Of a stretch of DNA of 48,533 nt, positions 17,112 through 25,059 are shown piece by piece. A program made the translations under genes and the position numbers. Below the pieces are notes generated by a model. That model ran no database searches and was not told where the DNA came from. It saw only the letters and a list, made by a program, of their open reading frames with translations. Every line of letters starts with the position of its first letter. Position 1 is the stretch's first letter. This stretch comes from Amycolatopsis thermalba (GTDB lineage Bacteria; Actinomycetota; Actinomycetes; Mycobacteriales; Pseudonocardiaceae), in assembly GCF_003385215.1 (NCBI RefSeq), contig NZ_PQHW01000049.1, forward strand, positions 1 to 48,533, in the 5' to 3' direction.

Positions 17112-17735
17112 GTGAAGACAGGGCATGACGTGCTCGAGCTGTCGCCGGTGCTGCCGGTGGTCGTGGTGGACGACGCCGCGGACGCGGCGCCGCTGGCGAA
17201 GGCGCTGGTCGCGGGCGGGATCCGGGCGATCGAGCTGACGCTGCGCACGCCGGCCGGGCTGGCGGCGATCGAGCGCGTGGCGGCGGAGGTGCCGGACATC
17301 GTGGTCGGGGCGGGCACGGTGGTGACGCCGGAGCAGGCTCGCCAGGCGGCGGACGCGGGTTCGGCGTTCCTGGTGACGCCGGGCTGCACGGAGCGCCTGC
17401 TGGAGGCCGTGTCGGCGACGGGGTTGCCGTTCCTGCCCGGCGTGAGCACGGTCTCGGAGGCGATGCGCGTGGCCGAGCACGGGATCACGGCGCTGAAGTT
17501 CTTCCCGGCGGAGGCCAGCGGCGGGGTCGCGTACCTGAAGGCGCTGGCCGGGCCGCTGCCGCAGCTGCGGTTCTGCCCCACGGGCGGCATTTCCACGTCG
17601 AACGCGGGGTCCTACCTGGCACTGTCCACAGTGGGCTGCGTGGGCGGTTCCTGGCTGACACCCGCGGACGCCATCACGGCGGGCGACTTCGGGCGGGTCG
17701 AGCAGCTGGCCCGGGAGGCGGCCGCACTGCGCTGA
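17112..17735 (+). CDS. eda: 2-dehydro-3-deoxy-phosphogluconate aldolase (KDPG aldolase)
   Basis: Cleaves KDPG to pyruvate and glyceraldehyde 3-phosphate, 207 aa, a TIM-barrel class I aldolase. The Schiff-base lysine is K129 in ALKFFPAE. The other active-site residues are visible in IELTLRTP (E41, R45), and the phosphate-binding loop in CPTGGIS. The GTG at 17112 has GAGGAGAG as RBS; a GTG at 17100 overlapping the edd stop is possible but lacks one. With edd it completes the Entner-Doudoroff branch. Confidence 0.93.
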   Translation: MKTGHDVLELSPVLPVVVVDDAADAAPLAKALVAGGIRAIELTLRTPAGLAAIERVAAEVPDIVVGAGTVVTPEQARQAADAGSAFLVTPGCTERLLEAVSATGLPFLPGVSTVSEAMRVAEHGITALKFFPAEASGGVAYLKALAGPLPQLRFCPTGGISTSNAGSYLALSTVGCVGGSWLTPADAITAGDFGRVEQLAREAAALR

Positions 17736-17774
17736 CCCGCGCCTGTCCCCGGGGTCCCGCCACCCGCGCTCGCA

Positions 17775-17853
17775 AAGCCGGGCAGCGGGGCCCCGGCACC
17801 GTGGCCCGGCCACCGCGCGCCGCAAGCCGGGCAGCGGGGCTCCGGCACCGCGC
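17775..17853. repeat. imperfect direct repeat after eda (49-bp offset)
   Basis: AAGCCGGGCAGCGGGG followed by CCCCGGCACC begins at 17775 and recurs from 17824 with one to two changes. This starts a 676-bp gene-free stretch (17736-18411) that also holds the 65-bp array and, near 18353, a TACTAG hexamer that may be the promoter of the next gene. No coding potential is convincing here. Confidence 0.65.
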
Positions 17854-18083
17854 GGCGAGACCGCCACCCGGCGTCGGCAACCGCTGGCTGCCCCGTCCGG
17901 CGCACCGCGAGCCGTCACGCGCCGCCTCTCGCCGGCACGGTGCAATCGCCGCCGGCCCTCGGGCCGCACAGCCCAACCGTCGCCGCCGACGGAAACCGCA
18001 CGGCCGCCACCAGCGGCATCGCGCCGCCACCCAAATCGGCACCGCACCGGCGCCTCCGGCGGCAGCCCACCGCCGCCACCGGC

Positions 18084-18278
18084 GGCAACCCACCGGCCCC
18101 ACCAGCAGCCCACCGCAGCCAAGGCGACACCACACCGCCGCCGCCAGCGGCAACCCACCGGCCCCACCGGCAGCCCACCGCAGCCAAGGCGACACCACAC
18201 CGCCGCCGCCAGCGGCAACCCACCGGCCCCACCGGCAGCCCACCGCGGCCAAGGCGGCACCACACCGCCGCCACCGGC
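18084..18278. repeat. three tandem 65-bp GC-rich repeats
   Basis: Units begin at 18084, 18149 and 18214, each opening GGCAACCCACCGGCCCCACC and containing GCCAAGGCGACACCACACCG. Copies are nearly identical, and partial units flank the array (about 18020-18083 and 18279-18305). The 65-bp period is not a multiple of three, so the array is probably non-coding. It lies between eda and the lipase-maturation-factor-like gene. Confidence 0.9.
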
Positions 18279-18411
18279 GGCATCGCGCCGCCGCCACCGG
18301 CGCGACCTCCCCGGCCACGCCGCCCGGCTCCGGTTGGGGGTCCGGCCCTCCGGGTACTAGCCTCACGGCACTCGTCTCCGAAACCTCCGAAATCCCCCGA
18401 AGGAGATCGCC

Positions 18412-19848
18412 GTGGGATGGGAGTGGGCCGCCGATCCGGGATACTGGGCGGCGCGGCTGCTGTTTCAACGGGGGCTCGCCGCGATCTACCTCGTCGCCTT
18501 CCTCGCCGCGGCTCTGCAGTTCAAACCCCTGATCGGCGAGCGCGGCCTGCTGCCCGTGCCCCGGTTCACCCGGCGGGTGCCGTTCCGCCGCGCGCCCAGC
18601 CTCTTCCACTGGCGCTACTCGGACCGTCTGTTCGCGACCGTCGCCTGGGCCGGGGTCGTCATCTCGGCCGCGCTCCTGCTCGGGCTGTTCGACCACACCC
18701 CCGTGTGGGTGACCATGCTGGCGTGGCTGGTGCCGTGGCTGCTGTACCAGTCGATCGTCAACGTCGGCCAGATCTGGTACTCGTTCGGCTGGGAATCGCT
18801 GCTGCTCGAGGTCGGGTTCCTGGCGATCTTCCTCGGCCCGGCCGACACCGCGCCACCCGTGCTCGTGCTGTGGCTGCTGCGCTGGGTGCTCTTCCGGCTC
18901 GAATTCGGCGCCGGGCTGATCAAGATGCGCGGCGACGCGTGCTGGCGCGACCTGACCTGCCTGTACCACCACCACGAGACCCAGCCGATGCCCGGCCCGC
19001 TCAGCTGGTACTTCCACCACCTGCCCCAACCGCTGCACAAGGTCGAGGCCGCGGCCAGCCACTTCACCCAGCTCGTGGTGCCGTTCGCGCTGTTCGCGCC
19101 GCAACCGGCCGCGAGCGCGGCCGCGCTGCTGATGATCCTCACCCAGCTGTGGCTGGTCGCCAGCGGGAACTTCTCCTGGCTGAACTTCCTCGCGATCACC
19201 ATCGCGGTGTCCGTTGTGGACAACATCCCGGTTCCGGTCCCGGAACTCGCCCGGCCGCCGGTGTGGCACCACGCGCTCGTGCTCGGCCTGACCGTGCTGG
19301 TCGTCGTGCTCAGCTACCGTCCCGCGCGGAACCTGGTGTCCCGCCGGCAGGTGATGAACACCAGCTTCGACCGGCTGCACCTGGTCAACACCTACGGCGC
19401 GTTCGGCAGCGTCACCAAGGTCCGGCACGAGATCGTCATCGAGGCGACGGACGATCCCGCGCCCGGCGCGGACACGGTGTGGCGCGAGTACGAGTTCAAG
19501 GGCAAGCCGGGCGACCCGCGACGGCGGCCACCGCAGTTCGCGCCCTACCACCTGCGGCTGGACTGGCTGATGTGGTTCGCCGCGCTGTCCACCCGCTTCG
19601 CCGAATCGTGGCTGCCCGGCCTGGCGGAGAAGCTGCTCACGGCCGACCCGGACACGCTCAAGCTGTTGCGGCGCGACCCGTTCGACGGCAAGCGGCCGGC
19701 CTGCCTGCGGGCGCGGCTCTACCGGTACCGCTTCACGACACCGCGCGAGCGCGGGGAGACTGGGGCGTGGTGGGTGCGCGAACCGCGGGGCCGGGTGCTG
19801 CCGACCACGAAGATCGGGCCGCACGGCGCGGTGGTCGCCGTCGACTGA
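18412..19848 (+). CDS. lipase maturation factor family membrane protein
   Basis: 478 aa, similar in layout to eukaryotic LMF1/LMF2 and their bacterial relatives. Several membrane segments fall in the first 310 residues, with conserved patches WRYSD, VNVGQIWYSFGWESLLLE, RLEFGAGLIKMRGD, CWRDLTCLYHHHETQPMPGPLSWY and GNFSWLNFLAI. The C-terminal third is a soluble domain with the typical WREYEFKGKPGDP and LDWLMWFAALS patches. The GTG start has AGGAG at 6 nt. The stop lies 9 bp before the MocR gene, so the two are probably co-transcribed. The function of bacterial members is unknown; a role in folding or export of membrane-associated enzymes is only inferred from the eukaryotic name. Confidence 0.85.
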   Translation: MGWEWAADPGYWAARLLFQRGLAAIYLVAFLAAALQFKPLIGERGLLPVPRFTRRVPFRRAPSLFHWRYSDRLFATVAWAGVVISAALLLGLFDHTPVWVTMLAWLVPWLLYQSIVNVGQIWYSFGWESLLLEVGFLAIFLGPADTAPPVLVLWLLRWVLFRLEFGAGLIKMRGDACWRDLTCLYHHHETQPMPGPLSWYFHHLPQPLHKVEAAASHFTQLVVPFALFAPQPAASAAALLMILTQLWLVASGNFSWLNFLAITIAVSVVDNIPVPVPELARPPVWHHALVLGLTVLVVVLSYRPARNLVSRRQVMNTSFDRLHLVNTYGAFGSVTKVRHEIVIEATDDPAPGADTVWREYEFKGKPGDPRRRPPQFAPYHLRLDWLMWFAALSTRFAESWLPGLAEKLLTADPDTLKLLRRDPFDGKRPACLRARLYRYRFTTPRERGETGAWWVREPRGRVLPTTKIGPHGAVVAVD

Positions 19849-19857
19849 GGAGGACGG

Positions 19858-21375
19858 ATGCACGCCGGCAGGCTCGCGGAGCTGCTCGGACGGTGGTCGA
19901 GCGGGAGCGAAGCGCTCTACCTGAAGCTGGCCGCGCGGCTGGAGGCCCTGATCGAGCGCGGTGAGATCCCCGCGGACGGGCGGCTGCCGACCGAGCGGGC
20001 GCTGGCGGCGGAACTCGCGGTCAGCCGCAACACCGCGGTCGCCGCCTACGACGTGCTGCGCGACCACGGGGTGGTCGAGCGGCGGCGCGGCAGCGGCACG
20101 TTCGTGCGGCGGCCGCCGCGGCCCGGGCGCGGGGTGATCGCCGAGTTCAACCCGATGTTCCTGCACCTGCTCGATCCCGTGCCGGACCTGATCGACCTCA
20201 CCTGCGCCGCGCCGCCCCAGCCCGCGTGCCTGCCGGAGGTCGTCGCCGAGGCCGCGCTCGGCGACTTCGGGATCGGCTACCACCCGTCCGGCCTTCCCGC
20301 GTTGCGGCAGGCGATCGCCGGCTTCTACGCGGCGCAGGGTCTGCCGACGGACCCCGGGCAGATCGTGGTGACCTCCGGCGCGCAGCAGGCGATTTCGCTG
20401 CTGACGCAGCTGTTCCTGCGCCCCGGCGACGCGGTGGTGGTCGAGGAGCTGACGTACCCGGGGGCGCTGGACGCGTTCCGCGGGAGCGGGGCACGCGTCC
20501 TCGGGGTGCCGCTGACCGCCGAGGGCGTGTCGGTGCCGGGACTGGCCGAGGTCGTCGCCGGGGCGAAGCTCGTGTACCTGGTGCCGGCGTTCCAGAACCC
20601 GACGGGCTCGGTGCTGCCGTCGCACGCGGCGCGGCGGGTGGTGGCGCTGTGCGAATCGCACGGGGTGCCGCTGGTCGACGACCAGGTCCTCGCCGACCTC
20701 ACGCTGGACGGCCCGCGTCCCGCGCCGCTGGCCCGTCACGGCGGCGGGGTGATCAGCGTGGGCTCGCTGAGCAAGCTGATCTGGGGCGGGGTGCGGATCG
20801 GCTGGGTCCGGGCCGATCCACGGACGGCGGCCGACCTGGCGCGGCTGAAGGCGGTCGCCGACCTCGGGACGGACGTCGTCGCGCAGGCGGTCGGAGTCGC
20901 GCTGTTCGCGCGGCTCGACCGGTTGCGCACGGAACGGCAGTGCGAGCTGCGGGAGCGGCGGGACCAGGTGGTGCGGGACCTGCGTTCGGCGTTGCCGTCG
21001 TGGGAGTTCCGGACCCCGCCGGGCGGGCAGACGCTGTGGATCCGGCTGCCGGGGGTGGACTCGCGGCGGTTCGCGCAGTTCGCGTTGCGGTACGGCGTCG
21101 CGTTGCTGGAGGGCACCTCGCTGGCCGCGCACGAGTCCAGCAGCGAGCACATCAGGGTGCCGTTCACGCTGCCGCGAGAGGCGCTGTCCGAGGCGGTGCG
21201 GCGGTTGCGGCGGGCGTGGGAGAACTATCCGGGAGCCAATGGGGGCGAATTGGCTCTGTCGGGCGCGGCCGCGGCGGGCGATGGTGATGGGCATGCGACG
21301 TTTCCCGCCGAGCGCGATGACGAGCCTGCTGGACGAGACTCCCCGGTACCACCTGGGCGAGAGCACCTGCGGTGA
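19858..21375 (+). CDS. MocR-type PLP-binding GntR-family regulator
   Basis: 505 aa. An N-terminal GntR winged helix (about 18-80: LPTERALAAELAVSRNTAVAAYDVLRDHGVVERRRGSGTF) is fused to a class-I aminotransferase-like domain. SVGSLSKLIWGGVRIGW holds the probable PLP lysine, and PAFQNPTGS is another cofactor contact. Family members usually end near the residues RRAWENY found at about 456-462. Here the frame continues another 43 or so low-complexity residues, overlapping the next gene by 83 bp. That extension may result from loss of the original stop. MocR proteins often control the neighbouring aminotransferase or transporter genes, so the downstream aminotransferase is a likely target or partner. 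Confidence 0.88.
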   Translation: MHAGRLAELLGRWSSGSEALYLKLAARLEALIERGEIPADGRLPTERALAAELAVSRNTAVAAYDVLRDHGVVERRRGSGTFVRRPPRPGRGVIAEFNPMFLHLLDPVPDLIDLTCAAPPQPACLPEVVAEAALGDFGIGYHPSGLPALRQAIAGFYAAQGLPTDPGQIVVTSGAQQAISLLTQLFLRPGDAVVVEELTYPGALDAFRGSGARVLGVPLTAEGVSVPGLAEVVAGAKLVYLVPAFQNPTGSVLPSHAARRVVALCESHGVPLVDDQVLADLTLDGPRPAPLARHGGGVISVGSLSKLIWGGVRIGWVRADPRTAADLARLKAVADLGTDVVAQAVGVALFARLDRLRTERQCELRERRDQVVRDLRSALPSWEFRTPPGGQTLWIRLPGVDSRRFAQFALRYGVALLEGTSLAAHESSSEHIRVPFTLPREALSEAVRRLRRAWENYPGANGGELALSGAAAAGDGDGHATFPAERDDEPAGRDSPVPPGREHLR

Positions 21376-22378
21376 CCTGACGGTCGCCGACGTGGTCGAC
21401 GTGGGCCGGCTGGCGAAGTTCCCGCTCGGCTACGGCACGTCCGCCGGCGACGAGGAACTGCGGACGCTGCTCGCCGCGCGGCTCGGGGTGGCCGCGGACG
21501 AGGTGCTGATCACGACGGGTGCGGGGACGGCGTTGTTCCTCGTCGGGCTGCTGACCGAGGGCGAGGTCGTGGTGGTGCAGCCGGGGTACCCGCCGATGGC
21601 CGGGCTGGCGCAGGGGCTCGCGGAGCGGGTGCGGACGGTGCGGCTGCGGTTCGAGGACGGGTACCGGCTGGATGTGGCGGCGCTGCGGGCGGCGCTGACG
21701 CCGCGGACGCGGCTGGTGATGCTGGCGACGCCGCAGAACCCGGCCGGCGTGGCGCTCACGCGGGACGAGATCGACGCGGTGCTGTCGGCGACGGCCGAGG
21801 TGTGCCCGGAAGCGATGGTGCTGGTCGACGAGACGTACCGGGAGGCGGCGTACGCGGAGATCGAGTCGTTCGCGACGGTGTCCCCGCGGGTGATCACGTC
21901 CGGGTCGTTCTCGAAGGCCCACGGGGCGCCCGGGTTGCGGATCGGATGGCTGACCGTGCGGGACGCCGCCTGGTACGAGGAGCTGCGCCGGGCGAAGTTC
22001 ACGAGTGCCGTGGCGTGCGGCACGCTGGACGAGTTCCTGGCGCTGGAGTTGTTGCGGCGCGCGGACGAGGTGCTGGCCGGGAAGCGGGACCGGATGCGGG
22101 CCGGGCTCGCCGCGGTGTCGGACTGGGTCGCGGAGCAGGGCAGCCGGGTGTCCTGGATCCGCCCGGACGCGGGAGCTTTCTGTTGCGTGCGCGTGAATTC
22201 CGGCGCCGGAGAGTTCTACGAGCGGCTGGCGGCGGCCGGGGTGGCCATCGCCCCGGGAGACTGGTTCGGCGACGACCCGGCCATCTTCCGGCTCGGCTTC
22301 GCCCACGAACCGATCGAACGACTGCACGAGGCACTCGACCTGATGAGCGAGGCGCTACAGGCTTCAGGCGTTTCGTAG
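21293..22378 (+). CDS. class I/II pyridoxal-phosphate aminotransferase
   Basis: About 361 aa, a fold-type I aminotransferase. It shows the cofactor lysine in SGSFSKAHGAPGLRIGW, the PLP aspartate region VLVDETYREAAY, and TPQNPAGVAL. The chosen start is the ATG at 21293 (MRRFPPSAMTSLL), because the sequence before it does not resemble the family; ATG at 21281 is an alternative. It overlaps the 3' end of the MocR gene in another frame. Substrate is not evident; the enzyme could be a kynurenine-, aspartate- or amino-acid-specific transaminase. Confidence 0.85.
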   Translation: MRRFPPSAMTSLLDETPRYHLGESTCGDLTVADVVDVGRLAKFPLGYGTSAGDEELRTLLAARLGVAADEVLITTGAGTALFLVGLLTEGEVVVVQPGYPPMAGLAQGLAERVRTVRLRFEDGYRLDVAALRAALTPRTRLVMLATPQNPAGVALTRDEIDAVLSATAEVCPEAMVLVDETYREAAYAEIESFATVSPRVITSGSFSKAHGAPGLRIGWLTVRDAAWYEELRRAKFTSAVACGTLDEFLALELLRRADEVLAGKRDRMRAGLAAVSDWVAEQGSRVSWIRPDAGAFCCVRVNSGAGEFYERLAAAGVAIAPGDWFGDDPAIFRLGFAHEPIERLHEALDLMSEALQASGVS

Positions 22379-22673
22379 GAACCACGTGGTCGCCCTCGCG
22401 GAGCGGTCTAGGCCATGTCGCCCGTGGGTGAGGGGACCAGCGGTGCGTGCGTGAGGTCGTCGGTTCGTGCGGCCACGAGATGCGCTTCTCGCAGGCTGGA
22501 GTGGCCGCGCGGGGGAGGTAGGAGACGGAACTTTCTGGGGCCGAGGCCGGCGCGGGCGTGCACCGCGCCGGGCCGCCTTCCGGCGGGGAGAGGAAAACGC
22601 AGGCCGGGCGACGCCGTCATGGCGCGGGGCGCTCGCCTGGAGGCGCTGAGGCTCCCGGCGCAGTCCCACGAAA

Positions 22674-22891
22674 AGCCCATCGCAGGAAACCAGCGATGGG
22701 CTCAGCCGCACCAGGCCAGCTCGGCACCGCACCCACGGCCGACCGGCGCCAGAAGACACGAAGCTCATCCGATCTTGCCCATCCCCACAAAAACGGATCG
22801 GACGCCCAGCCCGCACGCGACTGAGCCCACCGCAAGAAACCTGCGATGGGCTCAGGCACGCCAGGCCGGCTCGGCGCCGCACCCACGGCCG
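22674..22891. repeat. duplicated 68-bp stem-loop element
   Basis: Copies at 22674-22741 and 22824-22891, offset 150 bp, match at 60 of 68 positions. Each begins with a hairpin built on AGCCCATCGC/GCGATGGGCT-type arms and continues with a common tail containing GCACCCACGGCCG. The surrounding 532 bp (22379-22910), between the aminotransferase and recX, hold no convincing gene. A short inverted repeat CCGATC...GATCGG lies between the copies. Confidence 0.85.
22822..22854 (-). terminator. 13-bp hairpin downstream of recX
   Basis: TGAGCCCACCGCA (22822-22834) pairs with TGCGATGGGCTCA (22842-22854). The only mismatch, C against A on the plus strand, becomes a G-U pair in the minus-strand RNA, so the full stem forms in the recA-recX transcript. 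It lies 57 bp after the recX stop. There is no U-tract, so it is a terminator or 3'-end stabiliser. Confidence 0.6.
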
Positions 22892-22910
22892 GGCGCGACG
22901 ACGCGAAAGC

Positions 22911-23447
22911 TCAGTCCAGGGTCGCGTCGTCCAGGGGGGTTGTTTCGGCGCCGGCTTTGTGGAGTTCGTCGCGCACCACGGTGTACGCCAGGCCCTGCGG
23001 GTAGCCCTTGCGGGCGAGCGTGCCGAGCAGGCGGCGCGTCGCGGTTTGTTCGTCCAGCGTCGTCATCGAGCGGAGGCGTTTGCGCACCAGCTCGCGTGCC
23101 CGCTGCTCCTCCGACTCGCGGTCGATCTCGCCCGCCGCCTGGGCGGCCACCTCAGCGTCGACGCCCTTGCGCTTCAGCTCGGCGACCAGCGCGGTGCGCG
23201 CCAGGCCCTGGTAGGCGTGGCGCGACCGCACCCACTGCTCGGCGAACGCGGCGTCGTCGATCAGGCCGGCGTCGTCCAGCTTGCCGAGCAGCTGCTCGCG
23301 GATCTCGTCGTCGAAACCCTTGCGCCGCAACGCCTGCCGCAGCTCGTCCTTGGTGCGGGCGCGGACGGCCAGGAGGTCGAAGCAGACCTCCTTGGCCTTC
23401 TTCCACGCCTCGTCCCGGGACAGCTCCTTCGGGTCGAACCTGGGCAT
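22911..23447 (-). CDS. recX: regulatory protein RecX
   Basis: Modulator that inhibits RecA filament activity, 178 aa, of the usual length. It is made of predicted three-helix repeats, with DEAWKKAKEVCFDLLAVRARTKDELRQALRRKGF at the N-terminal end and the later FAEQWVRSRHAYQGLA and ARKGYP patches typical of RecX. It starts 3 bp after the recA stop, so both are made from one message, as in most actinobacteria. Confidence 0.93.
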   Translation of the reverse strand: MPRFDPKELSRDEAWKKAKEVCFDLLAVRARTKDELRQALRRKGFDDEIREQLLGKLDDAGLIDDAAFAEQWVRSRHAYQGLARTALVAELKRKGVDAEVAAQAAGEIDRESEEQRARELVRKRLRSMTTLDEQTATRRLLGTLARKGYPQGLAYTVVRDELHKAGAETTPLDDATLD

Positions 23448-23450
23448 CGA

Positions 23451-24491
23451 TCAGAAGTCGACCGGAGCGGGCTCGGCCGCCTCGGCGTCGACCTGCGGCC
23501 CGATGCCCAGCTTCTCCTTGATGCGCTTCTCGATCTCGTTGGCGATGTCCGGGTTGTCACGCAGGAACTTCCGCGCGTTCTCCTTGCCCTGGCCGAGCTG
23601 GTCGCCCTCGTAGGTGTACCAGGCGCCGGACTTGCGCAGGATGCCCTGGTCGACACCCATGTCGATCAGCGAGCCCTCGCGGGACACGCCGACGCCGTAC
23701 AGGATGTCGAACTCGGCCTGCTTGAACGGCGGCGCGACCTTGTTCTTCACGACCTTGACGCGCGTGCGGTTACCGACCGCCTCGCCGCTGTCCTTGAGCG
23801 TCTCGATGCGGCGCACGTCGAGCCGGACGGAGGCGTAGAACTTCAGCGCCTTGCCACCGGTGGTGGTCTCCGGCGAGCCGAACATGACGCCGACCTTCTC
23901 GCGCAGCTGGTTGATGAAGATCGCGGTGGTGCCGGAGTTGGACAGCGCACCGGTGATCTTCCGCAGCGCCTGGCTCATCAGCCGGGCCTGCAGACCGACG
24001 TGCGAGTCACCCATCTCGCCCTCGATCTCGGCGCGCGGCACCAGCGCGGCCACCGAGTCGATGACCAGGATGTCCAGCGCGCCGGAGCGGATCAGCATGT
24101 CCGCGATCTCCAGCGCCTGCTCACCGGTGTCCGGCTGGGACACCAGCAGCGCGTCGGTGTCCACGCCGAGCGCCTTGGCGTACTCCGGGTCGAGCGCGTG
24201 CTCGGCGTCGATGAACGCCGCGATCCCGCCCGCCTTCTGGGCGTTGGCCACCGCGTGCAGGGCGACGGTCGTCTTACCGGAGGACTCCGGGCCGTAGATC
24301 TCGATGACGCGGCCGCGCGGGAGCCCGCCGATGCCCAGTGCGATGTCGAGGGCGATGGCGCCGGTCGGGATCACGCCGATGGGCGGGCGGGTCTCCTCGC
24401 CCAGCCGCATGACGGAACCCTTGCCGTACTGCTTGTCGATCTGGGCCAGGGCGAGCTCGAGCGCCTTGTCCTTGTCGGGTGCTGCTGGCAT
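23451..24491 (-). CDS. recA: recombinase RecA
   Basis: Strand-exchange ATPase and LexA coprotease, 346 aa. Walker [10 protein letters not shown] is at 67-75. Further RecA-specific signatures include [46 protein letters not shown], and the DNA-binding-loop region [19 protein letters not shown]. No intein interrupts it. The ATG at 24491 has AGGTGG upstream; the frame is open further upstream without support. Two promoter elements precede it (see the separate entries). The C-terminal tail is acidic ([10 protein letters not shown]). Confidence 0.98.
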   Translation of the reverse strand: MPAAPDKDKALELALAQIDKQYGKGSVMRLGEETRPPIGVIPTGAIALDIALGIGGLPRGRVIEIYGPESSGKTTVALHAVANAQKAGGIAAFIDAEHALDPEYAKALGVDTDALLVSQPDTGEQALEIADMLIRSGALDILVIDSVAALVPRAEIEGEMGDSHVGLQARLMSQALRKITGALSNSGTTAIFINQLREKVGVMFGSPETTTGGKALKFYASVRLDVRRIETLKDSGEAVGNRTRVKVVKNKVAPPFKQAEFDILYGVGVSREGSLIDMGVDQGILRKSGAWYTYEGDQLGQGKENARKFLRDNPDIANEIEKRIKEKLGIGPQVDAEAAEPAPVDF

Positions 24492-24556
24492 GGAAATCCA
24501 CCTCGTCGTCAGAGCCTGTGGGGCTGGTATTCGGGTTTGTGTTCGCTGTGGGCCCG

Positions 24557-24579
24557 AGACTACGGGCGGGGTCCGACAA
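24557..24579 (-). promoter_or_regulatory. PafBC-type (RecA-NDp) promoter of recA
   Basis: On the minus strand TTGTCGGAC (24579-24571) is followed by 8 bp and TAGTCT (24562-24557). This fits the motif TTGTCRGTG-N8-TANNNT described for LexA-independent, PafBC-controlled damage promoters in mycobacteria. The start of transcription would fall near 24550, giving an untranslated leader of about 59 nt. Confidence 0.75.
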
Positions 24580-24637
24580 TTCCGGGCGCCGAGACGAGGC
24601 TGTGGATCGTTGACCCCGATGTGGACAACACAATAGC

Positions 24638-24651
24638 CGAACACGTGTTCG
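24638..24651. promoter_or_regulatory. LexA (SOS) box upstream of recA
   Basis: CGAACACGTGTTCG is a perfect palindrome matching the actinobacterial LexA box CGAAC-N4-GTTCG. It lies 147 bp upstream of the recA start and beyond the PafBC-type promoter, the same arrangement I recall for the two recA promoters of Mycobacterium tuberculosis. Confidence 0.85.
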
Positions 24652-24696
24652 AGGCAAGAGCGACACACCCGGCCGCGTGGATTTTCCGGGAAGAGG

Positions 24697-24891
24697 TCAG
24701 CGGCGCTCCGGCGGCACGTCGAACTCGGCGCACACCGCCCGCCAGATCTCCTTCGCCGGGGTCCCCTCGGCCAGCGCCTGCTCGACGGTGCGGCCGCCCA
24801 GGCCGCTGAAGACGTGGTCCTTCGCCAGGATCTCCGCCCGGCCGGACCCGAACTCGTCGGCCATCAGCTGGCGGAACACGGTGATGCGCAT
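24697..24891 (-). CDS. DUF3046 family protein
   Basis: A 64-residue protein with the family pattern [15 protein letters not shown]...[21 protein letters not shown]...[13 protein letters not shown]. Genes of this family commonly sit directly upstream of recA in actinobacteria, as here. The ATG is preceded by TACCCT ending 7 nt away and no RBS, so its mRNA is probably leaderless. Function unknown. Confidence 0.9.
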   Translation of the reverse strand: MRITVFRQLMADEFGSGRAEILAKDHVFSGLGGRTVEQALAEGTPAKEIWRAVCAEFDVPPERR

Positions 24892-24933
24892 CGAACCCAG
24901 GGTAGCGACCGGCGGGCCGGGTACCGTGACGGC

Positions 24934-25059
24934 ATGACCTCCGCGCAGGAGATGCCGTCCTGGGGTCCGACCGTGATGGCGGTGGCCTCGGCCGCCGTGC
25001 TGATCGCCGCGCTCGTCGTGGCCCTGCGTGCGCTGTGGAACATGCGGAACCGGAGGTAG
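24934..25059 (+). CDS. 41-residue single-span membrane protein
   Basis: MTSAQEMPSWGPTVMAVASA, then a hydrophobic stretch through VLIAALVVAL, then a basic end (MRNRR). One predicted membrane helix covers about residues 12-33. TACCGT ends 6 nt before the ATG and there is no RBS, which suggests a leaderless message; this regular spacing supports the gene. It is divergent from the DUF3046 gene (42 bp between starts), and its stop abuts the stop of the Hsp70-like gene. Function unknown. Confidence 0.65.
   Translation: MTSAQEMPSWGPTVMAVASAAVLIAALVVALRALWNMRNRR

Noticed and set aside
18084-18278. CRISPR array
   Set aside because: The 65-bp units follow each other without spacers and no cas gene is near.
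22408-22680. Short minus-strand frame between recX and the aminotransferase
   Set aside because: It covers part of the stem-loop repeat, has no RBS or family likeness, and similar frames occur in all phases there.
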